From contig DPHV01000042.1 in assembly GCA_003521625.1 (NCBI GenBank), positions 1-10,511 of the forward strand: a stretch of 10,511 nucleotides of DNA, in the 5' to 3' direction. This stretch comes from Ruminococcus sp. Its GTDB lineage: Bacteria; Bacillota; Clostridia; Oscillospirales; Acutalibacteraceae. Both the position numbers and the translations under genes were made by a program. Each line of letters starts with the position of its first letter. Positions within the stretch are counted from its first letter, which is position 1. Under the pieces are notes generated by a model. The model searched no databases. It saw only the letters and a program-made list of their open reading frames with translations, and was not told where the DNA came from. Shown here piece after piece: positions 1-4,953 of the stretch.

Positions 1-116
1 GCAACGCCGCATATAAATTAATTCGGGCATTAAACTTTTGAATTATCACAACCTATCCACTCGACCGCAATTCCGCATTACGCATTCCGAATTCCGCATT
101 AAATTATAGTTTATCT
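1..116. repeat. Heptamer-repeat element, left copy
   Basis: The core at 70-104 is five 7-base units in a row (ATTCCGC, ATTACGC, ATTCCGA, ATTCCGC, ATTAAAT). Bases 77-100 recur exactly, inverted, at 10368-10391. The next 17 bases (100-116) recur inverted at 10340-10356 with one mismatch. Shorter shared words (GCAAC, ATAAATT, CGACC) lie on the outer side of both copies in the same order. This makes it a dispersed element family rather than chance low complexity. No ORF lies in it. The left boundary may be cut by the window edge. Confidence 0.7.
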
Positions 117-149
117 AACCGTTTACAGTAAAATCTCAAATAATATACG

Positions 150-240
150 AAAAAAAGGAGCTGTCAAAGGCGGCTTGATTAGTCATAATCTGCATATTAA
201 TTATGCAAAATACGCTTTCAAGCGCTTTTAACACAGCTCC
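150..240 (-). terminator. Branched RNA fold plus U-tract after dpaB (terminator, possibly a small structured RNA)
   Basis: Read on the minus strand, an outer stem GGAGCTGT (240-233) pairs with ACAGCTCC (164-157) and is followed by seven U residues (156-150). Inside are three further perfect hairpins: GCGCT-TGAA-AGCGT (225-212, one G-U pair), TGCATA-ATTAA-TATGCA (207-191) and GATTA-TGAC-TAATC (190-177). The shape is a closed multibranch resembling a cloverleaf. It lies 25 bases beyond the dpaB stop, so ending the dpaAB transcript is the simplest role. It is not a tRNA: no anticodon loop, T-loop or CCA is present. Whether the inner hairpins matter is unknown. Confidence 0.65.
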
Positions 241-264
241 CTGTTCGTTTCTTTTTATTGATTT

Positions 265-837
265 TCATTCGTAAACGGGCATATATTGCTCATATCTGAG
301 CGCATATTCTGCGCAAATCGGCAGTTTGTCAAAATCTGCTACAAGCGAGTTCGGCTTTTTAACATAGTCATCCTGCTTCATCGGCACAAAGAATATATTT
401 TTTGTGTTCATCAGTCTGCCGATGTTCTGCGCAGACGCCCCGAGTGCGTCGTTTGTTGCTACGCAGAGCAGTACGGGACGAAGTATTCTTAAATGTGATT
501 TTGCCGCCATTGTCACCGACGTGTCGGTAACTCCGAGCGAGAGCTTTGCAAGCGTATTTCCTGTGCAGGGTGCAATTATTAACAAGTCGCACATCTCTTT
601 AGGTCCGAGCGGCTCTGTCTGTACGGTAGTGTGGAGCACCCGTTCCCCTGTAATTTCTTCTGCTTTTTTTACCATTTCCTCTGCCCTGCCGAAGCGTGTG
701 TCGGTTGAGTAGGCGTTCTGCGACATAATCGGGATTACCTTGTAGCCTGAATCAACTAACCTCTGCATCTGCAAAAAGGCTTTTGAAAAGGTGCAAAAGG
801 AACCGCACATTGCAAAGCCTATGGTTGCTTTTGTCAC
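265..837 (-). CDS. dpaB: Dipicolinate synthase subunit B (SpoVFB/DpaB)
   Basis: 190 residues, flavoprotein-fold subunit of dipicolinate synthase. With DpaA it oxidises a lysine-pathway intermediate to dipicolinic acid, the calcium chelator of the spore core, in the mother cell. Family-like stretches are the N-terminal IGFAMCGSFCTF (6-17), the APCTGNTLAKLSLGVTD loop (89-105) and the ATNDALG / NIFFVPMKQDD segments (127-133, 147-157). The start chosen is GTG at 837, because GAGGAGGT lies just upstream and the codon overlaps the dpaA stop as GTGA, which implies translational coupling. Reading further upstream gives only non-family residues. Gene order dpaA-dpaB is as in Bacillus spoVF, but the asd and dapG genes that follow there are absent. 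Identification is from remembered family features. Confidence 0.93.
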   Translation of the reverse strand: MTKATIGFAMCGSFCTFSKAFLQMQRLVDSGYKVIPIMSQNAYSTDTRFGRAEEMVKKAEEITGERVLHTTVQTEPLGPKEMCDLLIIAPCTGNTLAKLSLGVTDTSVTMAAKSHLRILRPVLLCVATNDALGASAQNIGRLMNTKNIFFVPMKQDDYVKKPNSLVADFDKLPICAEYALRYEQYMPVYE

Positions 838-1709
838 CTGTAAACCTCCTCTATAATGTTGAAAACTGTTGTTTTTATTATTTCTCCTGCGGTCTTTGGC
901 GCACATTTTCCGGGTAGTGACAACGCTCTTACCGCATCAAGCCTGAACTTGTGCGCCGCCTCAAAATCAACCCCTCCCGGAGCTGATGCAAGGTCGATTA
1001 TCAGCGTGTTTCTGTCGGTATTCATAAGCAGGTCTTTGTCAAAAATCAACGACGGCACTGTGTTGAACACAATGTCGTAACCTCTTATGCTCTTTAGCTT
1101 TCGTGTGTCACGTACCTTGCAGCCGAGGGCGGTGATATATGCAAAGTCGCTTTCCTTGCGTGCGCATACGGTTACATCCGCTTCAAGCGAATGCAGGGTT
1201 TTGGAGAGGATTTTTCCTATTCTGCCAAAGCCGACTACAAGGCATTTACTGCCTGAAATTGTCCCCTCAAAGTTGTTCATTGCACATTCAATTGCGCCCT
1301 CGGCTGTCGGCAGTGCGTTCAGAATTGCAAATTCATCTTTTGCGGCATAGTCGAAAATACGAGCGTTTTTAAGCTCGGGATAAGCCTTTATGAATTTGTC
1401 ACGCATTGAAACGAAAACAGGCTTTTTCATAAGCTCGCTTGTTTCTTCGTCGGTGAGAATTACGTTTCTCTCGGAAAACGGAGTATTTATACTGCGGTCT
1501 GCCCGAACTGACGGAAGCGGAAAAATCACAGCGTCGCTTTCAAAAATAACAGTATGGACATCTGCAAGAGTGAGTGCGCCCATACTTGAAAGCTTGTCAA
1601 ACCCTCCTAAAATCACATCGCAGCAGCTGTCGGAAATTGACCTTGCAAGAAAGAGCTGACGTTTATCTCCGCCTACTATGCCAAACGCTTTTATATTGTT
1701 TTTTTTCAT
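834..1709 (-). CDS. dpaA: Dipicolinate synthase subunit A (SpoVFA/DpaA)
   Basis: 291 residues, the NAD(P)-dependent subunit of dipicolinate synthase, first gene of a two-gene unit with dpaB. A Rossmann glycine motif VVGFGRIGK is at 158-166 (G160, G162, G165). An LPTAEGAIE segment (133-141) precedes it, and the conserved C-terminal SLPGKCAPKTAGEII lies at 264-278. Length fits the family (about 290-300). ATG at 1709 has only a weak GGGTG ribosome binding site. The 3' end overlaps the dpaB GTG by 4 bases. The protein acts in the sporulating mother cell cytosol, so the gene implies endospore formation. No frameshift or missing motif was seen. Confidence 0.94.
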   Translation of the reverse strand: MKKNNIKAFGIVGGDKRQLFLARSISDSCCDVILGGFDKLSSMGALTLADVHTVIFESDAVIFPLPSVRADRSINTPFSERNVILTDEETSELMKKPVFVSMRDKFIKAYPELKNARIFDYAAKDEFAILNALPTAEGAIECAMNNFEGTISGSKCLVVGFGRIGKILSKTLHSLEADVTVCARKESDFAYITALGCKVRDTRKLKSIRGYDIVFNTVPSLIFDKDLLMNTDRNTLIIDLASAPGGVDFEAAHKFRLDAVRALSLPGKCAPKTAGEIIKTTVFNIIEEVYR

Positions 1710-1742
1710 ATAAAAACACCCGAAATATTCGTTGTAACGGCG

Positions 1743-1771
1743 TTAATACCATAAGCCGTATGTTTTGTCAA
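1743..1771 (-). promoter_or_regulatory. Candidate promoter of dpaAB
   Basis: On the minus strand TTGACA (1771-1766), 17 bases, then TATTAA (1748-1743), 33 bases before the dpaA ATG. This is a fair housekeeping-type promoter with a perfect -35 and a 4/6 -10. In the spacer, CATACGGCT (1762-1754) resembles the -10 element of the sporulation factor sigma-E (CATACANT). Which one is used cannot be decided by eye. Confidence 0.4.
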
Positions 1772-1778
1772 GTTTATA

Positions 1779-2012
1779 TCAATATAATATGCAGAGCCTT
1801 ATCAAGCGTGAATTTTTAGTCCGCAATAAAAAAGTAAAAGTCCCAAAACCGTCTGAATAATCAGTAAAGTTTCGGGACTTTCTTTTGTAGAGTTTTTTGC
1901 TTTCAACTTTTCTTGTAACGGGATTTACGCTTCCCCACGTTACTCGCTTTATCCTGTCAAGCTCTCGCTTTTTGGATTTTGAAAGCTTTTCATAAGGAAC
2001 AAACTTTTTCAT
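1779..2012 (-). CDS. Small basic protein with ORF-internal terminator, candidate ribosome-rescue factor
   Basis: 77 codons, ATG at 2012 after a strong GGAGGTG site and its own promoter. Residues 1-48 hold 18 Lys/Arg and only 4 acidic residues. The segment NPVTRKVESKKLYKRKSR (30-47) resembles, from memory, the RVEKNKK...SYMRK region of Escherichia coli ArfA. The hairpin of an intrinsic terminator starts at codon 45 and its U-tract ends near codon 62, about 50 bases before the TGA at 1779. Most transcripts should therefore lack a stop codon. That layout is known for arfA and Bacillus brfA, whose products release stalled ribosomes when trans-translation fails. Residues beyond about 60 look like unselected read-through. 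What is seen is a basic ORF with promoter, ribosome site and internal terminator; the function is inferred. Alternatively it is an unknown small RNA-binding protein. Confidence 0.7.
   Translation of the reverse strand: MKKFVPYEKLSKSKKRELDRIKRVTWGSVNPVTRKVESKKLYKRKSRNFTDYSDGFGTFTFLLRTKNSRLIRLCILY
1828..1881 (-). terminator. Intrinsic terminator inside the small basic ORF
   Basis: On the minus strand AAAGTCCCGAAACT (1881-1868) pairs with GGTTTTGGGACTTT (1850-1837) over 14 base pairs, with G-U wobbles, and a 17-base loop. The U-rich tail TACTTTTTT follows (1836-1828). The G-U pairs become A-C mismatches on the other strand, so the structure favours minus-strand transcripts. It lies within the reading frame of the upstream ORF. 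Confidence 0.85.
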
Positions 2013-2042
2013 TTATATACACCTCCGTTTGTTTGGAACAGA

Positions 2043-2071
2043 AGTATATCATATATTTTTCTAAATTTCAA
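2043..2071 (-). promoter_or_regulatory. Promoter of the small basic ORF
   Basis: On the minus strand TTGAAA (2071-2066), a 17-base spacer, then TATACT (2048-2043), 30 bases before the ATG at 2012. With the internal terminator this makes the small ORF a self-contained transcription unit. Confidence 0.65.
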
Positions 2072-2107
2072 TGGATTTTTGCGGAAATAAAGTGTTTTTA
2101 TTTTGAG

Positions 2108-2437
2108 TTACTGTTCAGGCACAACGGCAAAGAACACCAGATCGCTTTCGCTGTCGTTAATAAGGCTGTGGGAGTGACCTTTGGGGCAGTAGTGGCACAT
2201 TCCCTGCTCGACAGTTTCGTATTCCCCGTCGTAAAGCACCTTACCCTTGCCGCTCAAAAAGTAAATAATCTCGCTGTTTGTTTCGTGGGTGTGAAGTCCG
2301 ATTGTCGCTCCGCTTTCAAGTACGCCGTGCAGAATTCTGTTCACGCCGTCAAAGTGCATTTTTGCAGAAATTGACTTTTCTCCGCCCTTGAAATTCGGAA
2401 TTACCGTTGCTTGTTCATTATTAAAATCAATAATCAT
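2108..2437 (-). CDS. Small single-domain cupin protein
   Basis: 109 residues forming one cupin barrel. Motif 1 is seen as G-LHTHETNSE-IIYFLSG, with H49, H51 and E56 as likely metal ligands. Motif 2 is GMCHYCPKGHSHSLIN (79-94), with P85, G87 and the fourth ligand H90. All four ligands are present, so a metal-binding fold is well supported, but the substrate is not evident; such proteins include isomerases, dioxygenases and sugar-binding regulators. ATG at 2437 has AAGGAGA upstream, which overlaps the TAA of the acetyltransferase gene 12 bases earlier, so the two are probably co-transcribed and coupled. No convincing terminator follows, only an AT-only 7-bp stem. Confidence 0.85.
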   Translation of the reverse strand: MIIDFNNEQATVIPNFKGGEKSISAKMHFDGVNRILHGVLESGATIGLHTHETNSEIIYFLSGKGKVLYDGEYETVEQGMCHYCPKGHSHSLINDSESDLVFFAVVPEQ

Positions 2438-2449
2438 AATACATTCTCC

Positions 2450-2941
2450 TTAAATCATATGATAGTACGGACATATGTCCTCATAGTTTCCGTCCTTCAT
2501 AAGAAAGCCCTGCGGAATTGTTCCGAGCTGAACAAAGCCGAGCTTTTCATAAAGGTGACGAGCCGCAGTGTTGGTCTTTACAACCGCATTGAACTGCAAA
2601 ATCTTAAAGCCGCAATTTTTAGCCTGCTCAAGGCAGTCCTTGACGAGCATCTCTCCTATTCCCTTTCCTCTTGATGACGAACTGACAGCATAGCTTGCGT
2701 TTGAAATATGTCCGCATCTGCCTACGTTGTTGGGGTGCAGAATATACAAGCCGACAATTTCACCGCTTTCGGTATTTTCGGCAACACCGCAGTAGCTTTG
2801 AGAAGAAAAAAACTTTTCTCCGGCTGTTCTGTCAAAAATTTCCGTTTGCGGAAATGCAATTCCGTCTTCAACTACTTCATTCCACACAAGGTTCATTTGC
2901 AAAATATCCTCATTGCGGTAAGCTCTGACAACAATACTCAT
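2450..2941 (-). CDS. GNAT family N-acetyltransferase
   Basis: 163 residues, one GNAT domain transferring an acetyl group from acetyl-CoA to an unknown amine. The acetyl-CoA pyrophosphate loop is R91-G-K-G94-I-G96 (motif A). Motif B is seen as NTAARHLYEKLGF (124-136), typical of the family. The ATG at 2941 was chosen because AAAGGG lies 10 bases upstream. A GTG at 2950 in the same frame would sit on that site and is unlikely to be used. It is the first gene of a pair with the cupin and is transcribed divergently from the PAQR-type gene. The substrate cannot be predicted from what is visible. Confidence 0.88.
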   Translation of the reverse strand: MSIVVRAYRNEDILQMNLVWNEVVEDGIAFPQTEIFDRTAGEKFFSSQSYCGVAENTESGEIVGLYILHPNNVGRCGHISNASYAVSSSSRGKGIGEMLVKDCLEQAKNCGFKILQFNAVVKTNTAARHLYEKLGFVQLGTIPQGFLMKDGNYEDICPYYHMI

Positions 2942-2962
2942 ATCACACACCCTTTCAAGATT

Positions 2963-2991
2963 ATTTTACCATTGTATTCTCAATATTTCAA
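2963..2991 (-). promoter_or_regulatory. Promoter of the acetyltransferase-cupin unit
   Basis: On the minus strand TTGAAA (2991-2986), a 17-base spacer, then TAAAAT (2968-2963), about 22 bases before the ATG at 2941. Confidence 0.6.
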
Positions 2992-3060
2992 TGTAAATTT
3001 TGTTATGCCGAAACTCAATAACAGGCGCTTTTGGTTTTGTAATTTGCATTATGAAGCGTC

Positions 3061-3088
3061 TTGAAGAAAATAATATAAAAGGTATAAT
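3061..3088 (+). promoter_or_regulatory. Promoter of the hemolysin III family gene
   Basis: TTGAAG (3061-3066), a 16-base spacer and a perfect TATAAT (3083-3088), 31 bases before the ATG at 3119. Confidence 0.6.
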
Positions 3089-3118
3089 AAAATTGAAACA
3101 AAAACTATGGAGGCAAAT

Positions 3119-3763
3119 ATGTCTGAAAAACGAAAATACACGCTCGGCGAGGAAATTTTTAACTCGGTTTCGCACGGTGTAGGCGCCGCTCTTTCAATTG
3201 CAGGAACGGTTGTGCTGATTGTCGCTTCGGTTATTCACACTAACGCTTGGGGCATTGTCAGTTCGTGTATATACGGAGCTTCGCTGGTTATTCTTTACAC
3301 AATGTCAACGCTTTATCATTCGTTCACAAACAAAAAAGCAAAGTCTTTTTTCAGGATAATGGATCACAACACGATTTTTCTGCTGATTGCAGGAACGTAC
3401 ACGCCGATTACGCTGTATTATCTTAACGGAGTCATTGGCTGGATTCTGTTCGGCGTTGTGTGGGGTGCGGCAATATTCGGAATCGTAATGAATTCCGTCA
3501 ACCTTGAAAAAGCAAGGATTCCGTCAATCTTCTGCTACGTTGCAATGGGCTGGGTAATAATCTTTGCAATCAAGCCGCTTATTGCGTCAATGCCGAAAAT
3601 TTCGCTTATTCTTCTGATAACGGGCGGAGTTTTCTACACGCTGGGAATTATATTTTACGCAATCAAAAAGGTAAAATACTTCCATTCGGTTTGGCATCTG
3701 TTCACAATTGCAGGAAGTGTTTTTCACTACTTTGCAATTCTGCTCGGATTCTGGAACATCTGA
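3119..3763 (+). CDS. trhA: Hemolysin III / PAQR (TrhA) family membrane protein
   Basis: 214 residues with seven hydrophobic segments, an integral membrane protein of the hemolysin III/PAQR family. Family landmarks are NSVSHGVG (15-22), STLYHSF (63-69), MDHNTIFLLIAGTYTP (81-96) and a C-terminal FHSVWHLFTIAGSVFH (188-203). The conserved Ser/Asp/His residues (S63, H67, D82, H189, H193) are those expected at the metal site. The name hemolysin is historical; bacterial members have been linked to membrane fluidity homeostasis. The ATG at 3119 was chosen because TGGAGG lies 5 bases before it. The in-frame ATG at 3107 overlaps that ribosome site and would add four odd residues. It is monocistronic, with its own promoter. 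No strong terminator follows before the tRNA promoter. Confidence 0.93.
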   Translation: MSEKRKYTLGEEIFNSVSHGVGAALSIAGTVVLIVASVIHTNAWGIVSSCIYGASLVILYTMSTLYHSFTNKKAKSFFRIMDHNTIFLLIAGTYTPITLYYLNGVIGWILFGVVWGAAIFGIVMNSVNLEKARIPSIFCYVAMGWVIIFAIKPLIASMPKISLILLITGGVFYTLGIIFYAIKKVKYFHSVWHLFTIAGSVFHYFAILLGFWNI

Positions 3764-3858
3764 TTTTAAAAAAAGATTATATTATAATGTTGAAAAACGG
3801 TTGGTTTCGGGGATTAAAATTTATATCGTAAATTCTTATAATTTTTGTAAATTTGTTC

Positions 3859-3887
3859 TTGACAAAAGAAATTAGTTATGATAAAAT
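3859..3887 (+). promoter_or_regulatory. Promoter of the tRNA-Ser pair
   Basis: Perfect TTGACA (3859-3864), a 17-base spacer and TAAAAT (3882-3887), 31 bases before the first tRNA. Confidence 0.75.
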
Positions 3888-3918
3888 AATTCTTGCTGAA
3901 ACAACATAATTTCAACAC

Positions 3919-4007
3919 GGAGAGGTGTCCGAGTGGTTTAAGGAGCTAGTCTTGAAAACTAGTGATCCCGCGAGGGACCAAGGGTTCGAATCCCTTCCTC
4001 TCCGCCA
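3919..4007 (+). tRNA. tRNA-Ser (anticodon UGA)
   Basis: The 7-bp acceptor GGAGAGG / CCTCTCC closes the molecule, followed by G and an encoded CCA. The anticodon stem CTAGT/ACTAG holds the loop CTTGAAA with TGA at 3953-3955. A long variable arm (TCCC-GCGA-GGGA), diagnostic of a class II tRNA, and the T-arm with TTCGAAT follow. It reads UCA and, by wobble, other UCN codons. Confidence 0.97.
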
Positions 4008-4035
4008 TTTATTTTATTTATAAACTTTACCGCAC

Positions 4036-4125
4036 GGAGGATTACTCAAGTGGTGAAGAGGCTCCCCTGCTAAGGGAGTAGGTCGCTAACGCGGCGCGAG
4101 GGTTCAAATCCCTTGTCCTCCGCCA
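4036..4125 (+). tRNA. tRNA-Ser (anticodon GCU)
   Basis: The acceptor GGAGGAT pairs with GTCCTCC (one G-U), followed by G and an encoded CCA. The anticodon stem CTCCC/GGGAG holds the loop CTGCTAA with GCT at 4069-4071. A long variable arm and the T-loop TTCAAAT are present. It reads AGC/AGU. It lies 28 bases after tRNA-Ser(UGA) with no promoter between, so both are probably processed from one transcript. Confidence 0.97.
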
Positions 4126-4128
4126 AAG

Positions 4129-4159
4129 GCACTCACGCAAGTGAGTGCTTATTTTTTTT
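4129..4159 (+). terminator. Terminator of the tRNA-Ser operon
   Basis: Perfect 8-bp stem GCACTCAC-GCAA-GTGAGTGC (4129-4148), followed by TTATTTTTTTT. Confidence 0.93.
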
Positions 4160-4383
4160 GCGATAAAGGCTGAAAACCGCATAAATACTGACTTATTTCA
4201 ATAATTTTACTTAAAATTCTGATTATCAAATAATATCAAAAAATATCAATAAAAATCATATAAGCTACACAGAAAATACACAGTAAAAAGTAAACCTCCC
4301 CGAACAATTAAGCGAATGTTTTGGAAGATTTTTAACCGTATCATAATCGACCTGTTTATTTTTTTGAAAAAAAAAAAAAAGTA
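4160..4383. other. AT-rich spacer ending in a 14-A homopolymer
   Basis: No credible gene on either strand. It contains loose AATATCAA-like repeats (about 4228-4257) and ends in a T-run, one G and fourteen A residues (4367-4380), 3 bases before the -35 of the XRE gene. The A-tract could act as an UP element or bend and is long enough to slip in replication. Confidence 0.6.
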
Positions 4384-4412
4384 TTGATTTTATAACACTG
4401 CAGAGATATAAT
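4384..4412 (+). promoter_or_regulatory. Promoter and operator O1 of the XRE regulator gene
   Basis: TTGATT (4384-4389), a 17-base spacer and a perfect TATAAT (4407-4412). A 22-base near-palindrome at 4390-4411 has outer halves TTATAAC and GATATAA around a central CTGCAG and fills the spacer and most of the -10. A repressor bound there would block RNA polymerase. The same pattern recurs at 4686-4707. Negative autoregulation by the XRE protein is inferred. Confidence 0.65.
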
Positions 4413-4442
4413 ATAAACACAATAAATAAAGGAGCAAACATA

Positions 4443-4646
4443 ATGAGCAATTTAAAACATTTTAGAGAACAGTCAGGATTAAGTCAGAGCAAACTTGCAA
4501 AAAAAGCTGATGTTAATATCAGGCTGATTCAGTCCTGCGAAATCGGTCAGAGAGATATTAACAAGGTGCAGGGACTAACTCTTTATAAATTGTCTAAAGC
4601 TTTAGATGTAAAAATTGAGGATTTACTTCAATTGGATAAAAATTGA
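4443..4646 (+). CDS. Small XRE/Cro-CI family transcriptional regulator
   Basis: 67 residues, almost wholly one helix-turn-helix domain: LKHFREQSGLSQSKLAKKADV (4-24) and RLIQSCEIGQRDI (27-39), with the helices after SQSKLAKKA making the DNA-binding part. It has no sensor or second domain, as in minimal Cro-like repressors and antitoxin-type regulators. The ribosome site AAAGGAG is 8 bases before the ATG. It is preceded by a strong promoter overlapped by a palindrome and followed 40 bases later by a second copy of that palindrome, so it probably binds both. No integrase, toxin or phage gene lies beside it. Targets beyond these two sites are unknown. Confidence 0.88.
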   Translation: MSNLKHFREQSGLSQSKLAKKADVNIRLIQSCEIGQRDINKVQGLTLYKLSKALDVKIEDLLQLDKN

Positions 4647-4685
4647 CAATAAATAGAATAAAAGAGGATAAAACATCCCTATACT

Positions 4686-4708
4686 TTATAACGCTATAGT
4701 GTTATAAT
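4686..4708 (+). promoter_or_regulatory. Operator O2 and promoter-like copy before the 37-codon ORF
   Basis: A 22-base near-palindrome (4686-4707): TTATAAC and GTTATAA around a central CTATAG, with 10 of 11 base pairs symmetric. It matches O1 at 17 of 22 positions, and similarity continues about 17 bases downstream. A perfect TATAAT (4703-4708) overlaps its right half. The -35 position (4680-4685, TATACT) is poor, so any promoter here is weaker than the first. Confidence 0.6.
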
Positions 4709-4734
4709 ATAGATACAAGATACAGCCTGACGCT

Positions 4735-4848
4735 ATGAAGAAGTTTTCAAATATGACCGAAGACGAACAGAACAGAATCCTCTCTGAAATCCACAACATA
4801 GATTCGAAGCAGGAAATGCAGTCATTTGTTTCAAGGCTCGCCGATTAG
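4735..4848 (+). CDS. 37-residue hypothetical small protein
   Basis: The ORF MKKFSNMTEDEQNRILSEIH... ends in QSFVSRLAD. It is polar, helix-forming in character, and uses codons like the neighbours (GAC, AAC, ATC, CTC), which favours real coding origin. I do not recognise the family. The ATG at 4735 has no ribosome binding site. The frame stays open back to a TAA at 4705 and the upstream codons (RYKIQPDA) also read plausibly, so this may be the 3' remnant of a longer gene rather than an intact one. It lies 27 bases after the O2 TATAAT, so control by the XRE protein is possible. The stop codon lies in the loop of a small hairpin. Confidence 0.4.
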   Translation: MKKFSNMTEDEQNRILSEIHNIDSKQEMQSFVSRLAD

Positions 4849-4867
4849 CTCGGCAGGTTTTATTTTT
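4840..4867 (+). terminator. Weak candidate terminator after the 37-codon ORF
   Basis: GCCGA-TTAGC-TCGGC (4840-4854), a 5-bp GC-rich stem, then AGG and TTTTATTTTT. The stem is short, and the ORF stop codon is inside the loop. Confidence 0.45.
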
Positions 4868-4890
4868 GCGCCTGTTTTATAAATGATATA

Positions 4891-4919
4891 TTGATTTTAA
4901 AAATTGAGTCATATATAAT
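4891..4919 (+). promoter_or_regulatory. Promoter of rlmA
   Basis: TTGATT (4891-4896), a 17-base spacer and a perfect TATAAT (4914-4919), 34 bases before the rlmA ATG. Confidence 0.7.
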
Positions 4920-4953
4920 ATTTTTTGAATCAAATAATACGAGGAAGTTACAT

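Noticed and set aside
70..104. CRISPR-like array at the left end
   Set aside because: The units are contiguous 7-mers without spacers, and no cas genes are present.
150..240. tRNA or tRNA-like gene, because of the cloverleaf shape
   Set aside because: The stems are too short or misplaced, there is no TTC T-loop, anticodon loop or CCA, and a U-tract follows as in a terminator.
265..906. Longer dpaB with 23 extra N-terminal residues from an ATG at 906
   Set aside because: The extension lies inside the end of dpaA and does not look like the family, whereas the GTG at 837 has GAGGAGGT and a 4-base overlap with the dpaA stop.
2084..2102. Terminator after the cupin gene (AAATAAA / TTTATTT)
   Set aside because: A 7-bp stem of A-T pairs only; too weak to call.
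4265..4450. 61-codon minus-strand ORF across the spacer and the start of the XRE gene
   Set aside because: It reads through the XRE promoter, operator and A/T tracts, giving runs of Phe/Lys typical of AT-rich noise, and has no ribosome site.
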